Below are positions 53,150-61,960 of a DNA stretch of 64,000 nt, piece by piece. A model generated the notes under the pieces. The model saw only the letters and a program-made list of their open reading frames with translations, was not told where the DNA came from and did not search any database. This stretch comes from Celeribacter indicus. Lineage in GTDB: Bacteria; Pseudomonadota; Alphaproteobacteria; Rhodobacterales; Rhodobacteraceae. The stretch spans positions 2,232,001 to 2,296,000 of the forward strand of contig NZ_CP004393.1 of assembly GCF_000819565.1 (NCBI RefSeq). The letters are read 5' to 3'. The first letter of the stretch is position 1. The number at the start of each line of letters is the position of its first letter. The translations under genes and the position numbers were made by a program.

Positions 53150-54058
53150 ATGCGATCCCGCGTCATCCCCGCGCTCAAAACCCTCATCCCGTTGTTCGCG
53201 GAAAAGCCGTCTCATCCCGCCGTCCCGCTCAGGCGCAAGACGGCCGGCGCGCGCACCGAAGGTCAAGGGCGGCCATCGGCCGGCGCTTGCGCCTTGCCCT
53301 TGACCGCAGCGAGCACGCTGGCAGGCTGGCGTCGTGGCGGAGACAGGGCGGTATGGCACTATGCCGTTCTGATATTGACCGGTGTTCTGTCGTTCGGCGG
53401 CGCATCTGGTTTCGCGATCGCGCAAACGACGCCGGCCGTTCAGTCCGCCGTCGATCCCCACGCCCCCCACATTGCCGAAGCGGCGCGGCGCTTCGGAATT
53501 CCCGAGCACTGGATTGTCGCCGTGTTGCGCGCCGAAAGCGCGGGCGACGTGCGCGCGGTGTCATCAGCCGGCGCGATGGGGTTGATGCAGGTAATGCCCG
53601 ACACTTGGGCGGGCCTGCGCATCCGTCATCGGCTCGGCCGCGATCCCTACGACCTGCGCGATAACATCCTCGCAGGCACGGCCTATCTGCGCGAGATGTT
53701 CGACCGCTACGGCAATGTCGCGGCGATGCTGGCGGCCTATAACGCCGGTCCCGGTCGCTACGATGAATACCTTGCGACCGGCCGCGCGTTGCCACCGGAG
53801 ACGCGGGCTTATGTCGCCGCGCTTGCGCCGATCCTCGGCGGCGAGGCATCTCCCGATACAACGCCGCCACCGCCCGACTGGCGCGAAGCCCCGCTCTTCG
53901 TCACGCGCCCGGCCGACGCGCCGATTGTCGCCGCGCCGCCATCCGGGGCGCAATCCGGCGACGGCCGCGCAACCGTTCCGGTGCGCGGTCCCGTCGATGC
54001 GGAGCCGGAAACCGGCAGCATTTTCGTGGCCCGCGCCGACGACGAGGGAACGCCATGA
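53150..54058 (+). CDS. Lytic transglycosylase of the conjugation apparatus
   Basis: 302 residues from the ATG four bases past DUF736; the true start may be later, since the hydrophobic signal (VWHYAVLILTGVLSFGG) lies at about residues 69-85. The SLT domain holds the catalytic Glu129 in AVLRAESAGD and the motifs AMGLMQVMP and 'ILAGTAYLREMFDRYG', 'AAYNAGPGRY'. The C-terminal 70 residues are rich in Pro and Ala. It opens the cell wall for the mating channel (VirB1-like). Confidence 0.92.
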   Translation: MRSRVIPALKTLIPLFAEKPSHPAVPLRRKTAGARTEGQGRPSAGACALPLTAASTLAGWRRGGDRAVWHYAVLILTGVLSFGGASGFAIAQTTPAVQSAVDPHAPHIAEAARRFGIPEHWIVAVLRAESAGDVRAVSSAGAMGLMQVMPDTWAGLRIRHRLGRDPYDLRDNILAGTAYLREMFDRYGNVAAMLAAYNAGPGRYDEYLATGRALPPETRAYVAALAPILGGEASPDTTPPPPDWREAPLFVTRPADAPIVAAPPSGAQSGDGRATVPVRGPVDAEPETGSIFVARADDEGTP

Positions 54059-54371
54059 GGACGGCGATCCAGCGCACGGCGCGATCCGTTCCGGTGTCCA
54101 GTCAGGCAGGTTTGCGCCCGTCTGGAATCCCGGCGGGAAGGACGGAAAGGGCGGTAAGAAGGGAGGGCAAGATTGAAGAACATGGCACCATGACGGGCCA
54201 GTTTTGGAAATTGTTGTTGTCTGCACACTGGTTAGGCGACCGTTTCCGGCACCAAGGTTTCGGGCGGCGGAGTGCCGCGACTTCGTGTAACGTCTTGGCT
54301 TTGCGGGGTTTCGTTCGGCACTATGGCCGCCGATTGCCCGATTTTCCGCGATTTCGGCCGGAGGCGCATCC
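54059..54371. other. Gap between transglycosylase and relaxase, with a purine-rich tract
   Basis: A 106-residue frame starts in an ATGA with the transglycosylase but its composition is not convincing. Another frame without a start reads PVWNPGGKDGKGGKKGG. From 54,135 to 54,180 there are only six pyrimidines in 46 bases. The position, next to the relaxase gene, is where an oriT would be expected, but no known nick motif is seen. Confidence 0.4.
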
Positions 54372-56426
54372 ATGAGCGCCGATGACGAAAACCGCTTCCG
54401 GCCAAGGCCCGGCCGTATCCGCTCCGATGCGCCACGCGCGGGCAAGGCCAAGAGCTTTCTGACGCAGGCGAAGAAACTCGCCCGGCAGCAGCGCCGCACC
54501 TCACCCCGCGTCGGTTTCGGAACGGCGGCGTTCACCCCAGCAACGCCAGCCGGTTCCCAAGTTGTCCTGTCGAGCGGCAAGGGCGTGAAGCGCGGGCGCG
54601 GCGCGGTCTTCGTCCGCACCCGCAATCTCGGCGGCGGCTGGAGCCACCGCCAGCCGGGCGCGCGGCGCGTCATGGTGCAGCAGCGCTACATCCTCCACCC
54701 TGGAAAGGGCCGGAAGGCGCAATCTCATCTGCGCTATATCCAGCGCGACGGCACCTCGCGTGACGGCGAGCGCGGCCAGCTCTACTCGGGCACCGAAGAC
54801 CGAGCCGATGGTGACGCCTTCCTTGAACGCGGCCAGGACGACCGTCACCAGTTCCGGTTCATCGTCTCCCCCGAGGACGGGGCAGAGCTGTCGGACCTCA
54901 CGACCTATACTCGCGACCTCATGGGCCGGATGGAAGCCGACCTCGGCACCCGACTCGATTGGGTGGCGGTCAATCACTACAATACCGGCCATCCCCATGT
55001 GCATGTCATCCTCCGCGGCAAGGACGATCTGGGGGAGGATCTGGTCATCAACGGCGATTACATCGTTCATGGTATCCGCGAGCGGGCCTGCGAGTTGGCG
55101 ACGCTGGAACTCGGTCATGTCAGCGAGATCGAGCAAACCCGTAAGCTCACCGCCGAGATAGATCAGGACCGTTTCACCCGCATCGACCGGGCGATGGTCG
55201 AGGAAGCCGATGGGCGGTTCCTTGACCTGCGCCATGAACCCGGAGAGCCGAAGCGGCAGTTCGAGCGCACGCTTCGCCTGCGTCGGCTTTCCAAGCTGGG
55301 GCGGATGGGCCTCGCCACCGAACATGCCCCCGGTGTCTGGGAATTGAACGAGCGGCTGGAACCGACCCTGCGCGAGCTGGGCGAGCGCGGCGACATCATC
55401 CGCACCATGCAAAGATCGCTCGCCGCCGATGGGCTTGAGCGCGATCCCATGACCTTCCGCATCCATGAGGGCGCACCCGCAACGCCTGTCACCGGCCGCG
55501 TCCTCGACAAATATCTCGCCAACGAGCTGGGCGACAATCTCACCGTGGTCGTGGACGGGATCGACGGGCGCACGCACCACATCGCCAATATCGACCCCAT
55601 GCAGTTGGAGGACGCCCGGATCGGCAGCGTCATCGAGATCGGACGTGCCGAGGCGACGGCCCGGCCGTCCGACCGCACCATTGCGACAATCGCCGAGGAT
55701 GGCATTTACCGGCCGAGCCGGCATCTGGAGCAGGCGAAGTTCGAGGGCCGCGTTCCGGGCGGCGACTACGAGGGCTATGTCGATGCCCATGTCCGCCGGC
55801 TGGAGGCGCTGCGCCGGGCCGGGATCGCGGAGCGGATCGACGCCGACCAATGGCGCATCTCCGAGGACTTCGAGAGCCGTGCCGCCGCCTATGATGCCCG
55901 CCGCACCCGGCGGGCTAGCGTTCGCGTCCTGTCGGCCTTCGATCTGGAAAAGCAGATCGGGGCAGACGGCGTGACCTGGCTGGACCGCCGGATGATCCAT
56001 GGCGAGGTCGCTGACCTTGCAGCGGCAGGTTTCGGTCAGGAGGTGCGCGAGGCCATCGACCGCCGCCGCGAGCATCATGTTGAACAGGGCGACGCTACCC
56101 GCGCGCGGGACGGCCGCGTGTTCTACCGGGCCAACCTTCTTGCCACGCTGCGCGAGCGCGAGGTTGGCCGCGCCGGCGCGGAGATGGCTGAGAGCAAGGG
56201 ACTGCCGTTCCGCGCCGCCATGGACGGCGAGAACGTCAGCGGCAAGTTCACCGGCACCGTGCAGCTATCGAGCGGCAAGTTCGCAATCGTCGAGAAGAGC
56301 CATGAGTTTACGCTTGTTCCGTGGCGCCCCGTCATCGACCGTCAGCTCGGCCGCGAGGTCATGGGTGTCGTGCAGGGCGGTTCAGTATCGTGGCAGATGG
56401 GGCGGCAAAGAGGGATTAGCCTTTAG
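54372..56426 (+). CDS. Relaxase with DUF3363 (VirD2-like, MobP type)
   Basis: 684 residues. The N-terminal relaxase part has the metal-binding His triad GHPHVHVIL (His207, 209, 211); a tyrosine near residue 122 (HLRYIQRDG) is a candidate nucleophile. The following DUF3363 region (about 280-600) includes 'DLRHEPGEPKRQFERTLRLRRL' in pieces and 'DGVTWLDRRM'. It should nick the element at oriT and lead the strand into the recipient. The stop is followed at once by the TetR module. Confidence 0.92.
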   Translation: MSADDENRFRPRPGRIRSDAPRAGKAKSFLTQAKKLARQQRRTSPRVGFGTAAFTPATPAGSQVVLSSGKGVKRGRGAVFVRTRNLGGGWSHRQPGARRVMVQQRYILHPGKGRKAQSHLRYIQRDGTSRDGERGQLYSGTEDRADGDAFLERGQDDRHQFRFIVSPEDGAELSDLTTYTRDLMGRMEADLGTRLDWVAVNHYNTGHPHVHVILRGKDDLGEDLVINGDYIVHGIRERACELATLELGHVSEIEQTRKLTAEIDQDRFTRIDRAMVEEADGRFLDLRHEPGEPKRQFERTLRLRRLSKLGRMGLATEHAPGVWELNERLEPTLRELGERGDIIRTMQRSLAADGLERDPMTFRIHEGAPATPVTGRVLDKYLANELGDNLTVVVDGIDGRTHHIANIDPMQLEDARIGSVIEIGRAEATARPSDRTIATIAEDGIYRPSRHLEQAKFEGRVPGGDYEGYVDAHVRRLEALRRAGIAERIDADQWRISEDFESRAAAYDARRTRRASVRVLSAFDLEKQIGADGVTWLDRRMIHGEVADLAAAGFGQEVREAIDRRREHHVEQGDATRARDGRVFYRANLLATLREREVGRAGAEMAESKGLPFRAAMDGENVSGKFTGTVQLSSGKFAIVEKSHEFTLVPWRPVIDRQLGREVMGVVQGGSVSWQMGRQRGISL

Positions 56427-56477
56427 TGCATCGTAGTCTGTTTCCGTGATGCACAGGGTCTGATATTCGGATTTTTA

Positions 56478-57083
56478 TCAGTCTCCAGGGCCGGTGTTCG
56501 TAGCCCCGAAGCGCAGGCCGTCCACTATCAATTCCATCATGCGCCGCGCCTGCGCAGTATCACCCTCGCTGGCCGGCGTTGCGACCCGCATGCTGGCGAG
56601 CAACAATTCATGGGCGTCCACGCCGCTTCGTATCGAGCCGGCAGCCGAGGCCGCATCGAGTAGCCCCCGCAACGCGGGCGTCAGCCGGCTGAACACATAG
56701 TCGGGGAGCGACTGATAGGCCGAGTTACCCGAATGGAGGGCGGCCCCCAAGCCCCGTTTGGTCGCAACCAAATCCACCAGCCGTTGCATCCATACCGCAA
56801 GGGCTTCGCCCGGCGGGCGACTCGTTGCAAACGCCGAGGCCGCGTCAGCGCAGGCATCGACTTCTTGCCGGATGATCGCCTTGATGAGGTCTGGCCGTTG
56901 CGGGAAATGGCGATACAGTGTCCCGACACCGACACCAGCCTTATCGGCAATCTCCTTTACCGGTGCGTCCACGCCTGACGTATCGAACACCTCCGCTGCT
57001 GCGCGCAGGAGCGCGTCAATGTTGCGTCGTGCGTCCGCCCGAACCGGTCTGCCGTCGCTTTCACTTTCCCGATCGTCGCCCAT
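56478..57083 (-). CDS. TetR-family repressor
   Basis: 201 residues. The DNA-binding part (NIDALLRAAAEVFDTSGVDA, then 'VKEIADKAGVGVGTLYRHFP') fills residues 20-67; the ligand domain follows with 'RSGVDAHELLLASMRVATP'. The double palindrome between it and the divergent gene is its likely operator. It belongs to the TetR/SDR/LysR stretch that separates the relaxase from traG, probably an insert of cargo. Confidence 0.9.
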   Translation of the reverse strand: MGDDRESESDGRPVRADARRNIDALLRAAAEVFDTSGVDAPVKEIADKAGVGVGTLYRHFPQRPDLIKAIIRQEVDACADAASAFATSRPPGEALAVWMQRLVDLVATKRGLGAALHSGNSAYQSLPDYVFSRLTPALRGLLDAASAAGSIRSGVDAHELLLASMRVATPASEGDTAQARRMMELIVDGLRFGATNTGPGD

Positions 57084-57111
57084 CTTCTTCCCGCATTTCG
57101 TCGGGCCTTGC

Positions 57112-57155
57112 TAAACGGAATCGGATTCCGTATATATGGAATCGTATTCCGTTTA
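57112..57155. promoter_or_regulatory. Double palindromic operator of the TetR protein
   Basis: Two 13-bp palindromes, GGAATCGGATTCC and GGAATCGTATTCC, centred 21 bases apart, form together a larger dyad bounded by TAAACGG/CCGTTTA. It lies 28 bases before the tetR start and controls both directions. Confidence 0.85.
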
Positions 57156-57211
57156 CACAGATACCTTAGCTGGCAGGATTTTTCCAGCATCGAATGCGAG
57201 AGGAAACAAGC

Positions 57212-57280
57212 ATGCGTGACCGCTTGCTCGGGCGGACCGGAATGATGGTCACCGCCTCACCTCCACGGTTGAGGTTCTAA
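57212..57280 (+). pseudogene. Remnant of an aldo/keto-reductase gene (first 13 codons)
   Basis: An ATG behind GAGAGGAAAC opens a 22-codon frame, MRDRLLGRTGMMV then TASPP and a stop. RLLGRTG..V is the typical opening of aldo/keto reductases. The rest of the gene is gone. It stands where the TetR operator would control it, so it was probably the regulator's first target. Confidence 0.55.
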
Positions 57281-57325
57281 AACCGAGACCGATCAACTTG
57301 AAAACTTATGCAAAGGAGCTGACGT

Positions 57326-58141
57326 ATGGCGGTCTTTATAACTGGTGTGACCGGGCTGGTAGGAGCCCGACTTCTTCCCCGTCTCGTGGAGGCGGGTGTG
57401 GATTGCCGCGCCCTCGTGCGGGGAGGGAAAGAGGTTGCCTCCGGCGTAACGCCGGTCGAAGGCGATCTCTTTGATCCCTCGACTTTGGTGGGGGCCGTGA
57501 AAGGCGCCTCCGACATCATTCATCTCGCTGCGGTTTTTCGCACCCAAGACACCGACCTCATCTGGAAGAGCAACGTAGAGGGGACGCGCAATCTGATCGC
57601 TGCGGTGAAGACTCATGCACCGAAAGCTCGTTTCATCCTCGCCAGCACCAGCAATGTTTATGACGTAGACGGCACGCACCCCGGGCGCGAGGATGATCCG
57701 ATTGATCCAAAGCAGGCATATCCAGCCAGCAAGGTTACGGCCGAGAAGGAGTTGCAGGAAAGCGGACTCAACTGGGCGGTGCTTCGCTTTCCATTCGTTT
57801 ATGGCGACCGGGATGGTCATCTTGAGGAGCTGCCAAAGTATGCGATAGCGGGCAAATGGCACCCGGCAAAGAAGGTTAGCACGATCCACCACCGCGACCT
57901 CGCAACAGGCATTAAATTTGCCCTTGAGGGCACGTTCGATGGCCGCATCGTAAACATTGCAGACGAAGCAGCTACGTCCATTTACGAGCTGGCGGCACTG
58001 GTAGGCGAAACGCTGGAGCCATCATCCGCCCCGCTGGAGAATCCGTGGCATCTTCATGTCGATGGATCGCTCGCCCGCAGTCTCGGTTTTCAGCCCACGG
58101 TGAGAACCGTCTACCAAGCCGTCCAAGAGAAGTTGATGTGA
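57326..58141 (+). CDS. NAD(P)-dependent epimerase/dehydratase (extended SDR)
   Basis: 271 residues behind AAAGGAG. The Rossmann start FITGVTGLVGARLLPRLVEA, then 'SDIIHLAAVF', 'LASTSNVYD' and the catalytic-type YPASK (Tyr131-X3-Lys135) are the extended SDR pattern. The substrate is unknown. It lies behind the TetR operator and after the reductase remnant, and is probably under TetR control. Codon use is a little more AT-rich than in the tra genes. Confidence 0.9.
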   Translation: MAVFITGVTGLVGARLLPRLVEAGVDCRALVRGGKEVASGVTPVEGDLFDPSTLVGAVKGASDIIHLAAVFRTQDTDLIWKSNVEGTRNLIAAVKTHAPKARFILASTSNVYDVDGTHPGREDDPIDPKQAYPASKVTAEKELQESGLNWAVLRFPFVYGDRDGHLEELPKYAIAGKWHPAKKVSTIHHRDLATGIKFALEGTFDGRIVNIADEAATSIYELAALVGETLEPSSAPLENPWHLHVDGSLARSLGFQPTVRTVYQAVQEKLM

Positions 58142-58231
58142 TCTGCCACCGGCAACGCATTGAGCGAGCGCACCGGTAGCGGCTGTGATTTGACTTACGC
58201 CGAACGGATTCAATCCGACAGGGAGATGCTG

Positions 58232-59242
58232 ATGCGTCGGCGGCGATCAGCGCCAATGATGGATCGTCAATCGGGGATGCCGACCCCGCTAGGGTCGCGC
58301 ATTCCCCTCGCGTCGCTGATCCAGGCGCTTGCCGTTGCGGAGCACCTGAATTTTCGTCATGCTGCCAACGCGCTCGGAGTCAGCGTTTCTAGCGTCAGCA
58401 CGCGCGTAAAAGCCTTGGAGGAGGACCTTGGCATTCTTCTGTTCGAGCGTCATGCACGCGGCGTCCGGCTAACCGAGGCCGGTCGGCACTTTGTCGCGCA
58501 GGTGTCGGCCGGTGTTGATCAACTCAACCATGCGGTGAAGACCGCAGGCATGGTTGCACGCGGCGAGCGAGGCGGCTTGCGCATCGGCATCCATGGACTG
58601 ATCCCCGGCAGTTTCCTCGCCAACCTGCTTGAGCGATACCGGGAAGAGCACCCGGACATTGAAGTGGAAATCACCGAAGGCACCGCCCGCGATGCGGCGA
58701 TGCAGCTTCGCGCCAACCGGCTGGACGTGGCATTTGTCGCCGGCACACCCGAGATGCCCGACTGCCACACGCGACCGATCTGGACCGAACCGCTGGTAGC
58801 TGTGTTGCCGGATGGGCATCGCTTCGCCGGACAGTCGGCAATCACTTGGGCCGATCTGGTCAGCGAGACCTTTCTTGTCCGCTATAGTGGCACCGGCCCG
58901 CAAGTCCACGACCATATCGTGCTGCGCCTTGCCGGGCGTTGGCCCACGCCGTCAATCCTGCGTTTCGACGTGGGGCGCAGCACGCTGTTATCCATGGTCG
59001 GACAGGGCTTTGGCATCACCATCGTCGGAGCCGCGACGGCGCTGCTGCCAACGACAGGCATCATCTTCCTGCCCTTCGCCGATGAGCCCGAACCGGTTGC
59101 CTTTAGCGCCGTCTGGTCGCCGTTCAATCGCAGCCCGACTCTGAAAAACCTGCTCAACCTCGCAAGCTATATGAGCCATTGCGGCGATTCGCCCGGCCAG
59201 TTGCGCGGCGACAACCGCCCGGCCGGATGGCGGTCAAGGTAA
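58232..59242 (+). CDS. LysR-family regulator of the conjugative element
   Basis: 336 residues from the ATG six bases behind GGGAG; later ATGs (eight or nine codons on) are alternatives. The helix-turn-helix lies near the start (FRHAANALGVSVSSVSTRVK), then the effector domain. LysR genes of this form often precede traG in alphaproteobacterial conjugative elements, so it may control transfer; a 17-mer found before traG and trbB is a possible site for it, which is unproven. Confidence 0.85.
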   Translation: MRRRRSAPMMDRQSGMPTPLGSRIPLASLIQALAVAEHLNFRHAANALGVSVSSVSTRVKALEEDLGILLFERHARGVRLTEAGRHFVAQVSAGVDQLNHAVKTAGMVARGERGGLRIGIHGLIPGSFLANLLERYREEHPDIEVEITEGTARDAAMQLRANRLDVAFVAGTPEMPDCHTRPIWTEPLVAVLPDGHRFAGQSAITWADLVSETFLVRYSGTGPQVHDHIVLRLAGRWPTPSILRFDVGRSTLLSMVGQGFGITIVGAATALLPTTGIIFLPFADEPEPVAFSAVWSPFNRSPTLKNLLNLASYMSHCGDSPGQLRGDNRPAGWRSR

Positions 59243-59246
59243 TCCA

Positions 59247-59263
59247 TCCTATTTGCCGCCGAT
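59247..59263 (+). promoter_or_regulatory. 17-base motif before traG (copy 1)
   Basis: TCCTATTTGCCGCCGAT, identical to a site before trbB. It lies 99 bases ahead of the traG start. Confidence 0.55.
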
Positions 59264-59361
59264 AGTATCCTACAGCCCTCCCGCATCCGTTTTCCTGTTG
59301 CCTGTCGTGGATTTGCCTATTCTCTGATCGGCTCCGTCCCTTTTTGCAGACAGGAGCCCGT

Positions 59362-61341
59362 ATGCGCGGAGGCCGAATCCTTTGGGGTCAGATTGCTGTC
59401 GTCTTCACCATCGTTCTGGTGATGACCTGGGCAGCAACGCAATGGGTGGCGTTCCGCCTCGGCTTTCAGCTCCAGCTCGGCAATCCATGGTTCGATCTGG
59501 CGGGCCTGCCGGTCTATTACCCGCCGGCGTTCTTCTGGTGGTGGTTTTCGTTCGACGCCTATGCGCCGGCAATCTTCGTCGAAGGCGCGATCATCGCAGC
59601 CTCGGGCGGCTTCATCGCCATCGCCGCCGCCATCCTCATGTCCATCATCCGGGCACGGGAGGCAAAGAACGTCGCCACCTACGGTTCAGCGCGATGGGCC
59701 GAGGACAAGGAAATCCGCGCAGCCGGATTGCTCGGGCCGGATGGCGTTGTGCTCGGCCGATACGACCGGGACTATCTCCGGCATGACGGCCCCGAGCACG
59801 TCCTATGCTTCGCCCCGACCCGCAGCGGCAAAGGCGTCGGGCTGGTGGTGCCGACGCTGCTGACATGGCCGGGAAGCTGCATCGTCCACGACATAAAGGG
59901 CGAGAACTGGACGCTTACAGCGGGTTTTCGCGCGAAGCATGGCCGGGTGCTGCTGTTCGATCCGACCAACGCCAGATCGTCGGCCTACAACCCGCTGCTG
60001 GAGGTCCGGCAAGGGGAATGGGAAGTCCGGGACGTGCAGAACATCGCGGACATACTGGTGGACCCGGAAGGGAGCCTCGACAAGCGCAACCATTGGGAAA
60101 AGACCAGCCATAGCCTGCTTGTTGGCGCGATCCTGCATGTTCTCTATGCGGAGAAGGACAAGACCGTGGCTGGCGTCGCCAACTTCCTGTCCGACCCCCG
60201 CCGTCCGGTCGAGGCGACCTTGCGCGCCATGATGGACACGCCGCATCTCGGCGAGGCCGGCGTTCATCCGGTCATCGCGTCGTCGGCCCGCGAACTGCTG
60301 AACAAATCCGAGAACGAGCGGTCGGGCGTGCTCTCCACCGCCATGTCGTTTCTCGGCCTCTACCGCGATCCCGTAGTGGCGCGCGTCACCGCACGTTGCG
60401 ACTGGCGCATTGCCGATCTGGTCGGCAGCCGCCAGCCGGTCACGCTCTACCTCGTTGTGCCGCCATCCGACATCAACCGCACCAAACCGCTTATCCGGCT
60501 CATCCTCAACCAGATCGGCCGCCGGCTGACCGAGGACTTGAACACGTCCGCTAAGCGCCATCGCCTACTGTTGATGCTGGACGAGTTTCCAGCGCTCGGC
60601 CGGCTCGACTTCTTTGAATCGGCGCTCGCCTTCATGGCGGGTTACGGCCTCAAATCCTTCCTGATCGCGCAGAGCCTCAACCAGATCGAGCGCGCCTACG
60701 GGCAGAACAATTCGATCCTCGACAACTGCCATGTCCGCGTCAGCTTCGCCACGAACGACGAACGCACGGCCAAGCGGGTGAGCGATGCGCTCGGCACCGC
60801 AACGGAACTCCGCGATTCCACGAACTATGCCGGCCATCGCCTCGCACCCTGGCTCGGGCATTTGATGGTTTCCCGGCAGGAAACCGCGCGGCCGCTGATG
60901 ACGCCGGGCGAGATCATGCAGCTTCCGCCCACCGATGAAATCGTCATGGTCGCGGGCACGCCGCCGATCCGCGCCACCAAGGCTCGTTACTACGAGGATG
61001 TGCGCTTCACCGAACGCCTCCTGGCTCCGCCCGATCCGGCTTCCGACCCCGCCACGAACCCGTCATCCGACGATTGGTCGAGCCGCGTGGTCGCAGCGAA
61101 GGGCGATGCCCAGTCCATGGCTAGCGGAACGGAAGGCGATCCGGCCAATGCCGGCATCCGCCGCGAACCGGAATTGCCCGAGCATGAGGAAATCGTTCCG
61201 CCGCCGTCTCCGGCGCGGGAGTTCGACATCCTTGACGACGAGCCGGACCTGGACGCGGTCAAGGCCCGCGCCCTGCGTCAGCGTATGCGCGCGGTTGCCC
61301 GGCAGGCGTCGATGAACCCCGATGACGGGATCGAGCTTTGA
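59362..61341 (+). CDS. traG: Type IV coupling protein TraG/VirD4
   Basis: 659 residues from the ATG behind CAGGAG. Two membrane helices lie at about 8-28 and 68-95. The ATPase has Walker A APTRSGKGVGLV (151-162) and Walker B LLLMLDEFPALGRL (about 408). Further T4CP motifs are 'NHWEKTSHSLLVGAI' and 'GLKSFLIAQSLNQIE'. It links the relaxase-DNA complex to the mating channel. The CopG gene follows with a few bases' overlap. Confidence 0.97.
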   Translation: MRGGRILWGQIAVVFTIVLVMTWAATQWVAFRLGFQLQLGNPWFDLAGLPVYYPPAFFWWWFSFDAYAPAIFVEGAIIAASGGFIAIAAAILMSIIRAREAKNVATYGSARWAEDKEIRAAGLLGPDGVVLGRYDRDYLRHDGPEHVLCFAPTRSGKGVGLVVPTLLTWPGSCIVHDIKGENWTLTAGFRAKHGRVLLFDPTNARSSAYNPLLEVRQGEWEVRDVQNIADILVDPEGSLDKRNHWEKTSHSLLVGAILHVLYAEKDKTVAGVANFLSDPRRPVEATLRAMMDTPHLGEAGVHPVIASSARELLNKSENERSGVLSTAMSFLGLYRDPVVARVTARCDWRIADLVGSRQPVTLYLVVPPSDINRTKPLIRLILNQIGRRLTEDLNTSAKRHRLLLMLDEFPALGRLDFFESALAFMAGYGLKSFLIAQSLNQIERAYGQNNSILDNCHVRVSFATNDERTAKRVSDALGTATELRDSTNYAGHRLAPWLGHLMVSRQETARPLMTPGEIMQLPPTDEIVMVAGTPPIRATKARYYEDVRFTERLLAPPDPASDPATNPSSDDWSSRVVAAKGDAQSMASGTEGDPANAGIRREPELPEHEEIVPPPSPAREFDILDDEPDLDAVKARALRQRMRAVARQASMNPDDGIEL

Positions 61342-61352
61342 GGAAACTGCCC

Positions 61353-61814
61353 ATGACCACGCGAACCCGCATGAACGTCTATTTCGACCCGGAATTGCTG
61401 CAACAGGTCGAGATGCTGGCGCTGCACCGCAATGTCTCCAAATCCGCAATCGTGGAGGCGTCCGTCGCGTCCTTCCTGTCCGGCGACACGGCGGATCGGC
61501 TGGAAGCGGCCATGTCGCGCCGTATGGACCGGCTCGGCCGCCAGATGGACGGCCTCGACGAAGATCTCGCCGTGCTCGGCGAGACGCTTTCGCTATTCGT
61601 CCAGTTCTGGCTAACCATCACCCCGCCGATCTCCGACACCGCGCAATCCTCCGCCCGTGCCAAAGGCGTGGAACGGTTCGAGGGTTTCATTCAGACTCTC
61701 GGCAAGCGCCTCGCCACCGGGGACAGGTTCCTCAAGGAGCTGTCGCGCGATGTCGATTCGCTTGGGGACACTCCCGCGCAGGGGCCGTCCGATGCCGATG
61801 GCGACCGACCCTGA
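61353..61814 (+). CDS. CopG/RHH-domain accessory transfer protein
   Basis: 153 residues from the ATG behind GAGGAAAC; a TTG five codons earlier overlaps the traG stop. The RHH part is MNVYFDPELLQQVEMLALHR, then 'NVSKSAIVEASVASFLSGD'. A coiled helix (AAMSRRMDRLGRQMDGLDED) and a C-terminal helical part follow. These proteins lie between traG and trbB and may bind oriT or regulate the trb operon. Confidence 0.85.
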   Translation: MTTRTRMNVYFDPELLQQVEMLALHRNVSKSAIVEASVASFLSGDTADRLEAAMSRRMDRLGRQMDGLDEDLAVLGETLSLFVQFWLTITPPISDTAQSSARAKGVERFEGFIQTLGKRLATGDRFLKELSRDVDSLGDTPAQGPSDADGDRP

Positions 61815-61826
61815 ATTTTCAAACCG

Positions 61827-61843
61827 TCCTATTTGCCGCCGAT
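61827..61843 (+). promoter_or_regulatory. 17-base motif before trbB (copy 2)
   Basis: TCCTATTTGCCGCCGAT again, here 118 bases before the trbB start. The bases around the two copies differ, so the motif itself has been kept. Confidence 0.55.
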
Positions 61844-61910
61844 CACCGCCGATGGCCGCACGCGCGTAAATAGTTGTTGAGTCGGCCAAAAATCAGGTTC
61901 TTTTAATCGA

Positions 61911-61956
61911 CCCCGATGCGGGGACCGACTGTCGCGCGCCCCGTCGAAAGCGGGGC
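61911..61956 (+). promoter_or_regulatory. Two leader hairpins directly before trbB
   Basis: CCCCG-ATG-CGGGG and GCCCCG-TCGAAAG-CGGGGC. The second ends four bases before the trbB ATG and contains the only G-rich candidate for a ribosome site, so it could hold trbB translation low. Confidence 0.45.
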
Positions 61957-61960
61957 CGAC

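Noticed and set aside
57326..58141. SDR gene as part of the conjugation machinery
   Set aside because: It has no link to transfer functions and lies in a TetR-controlled insert; treated as cargo.
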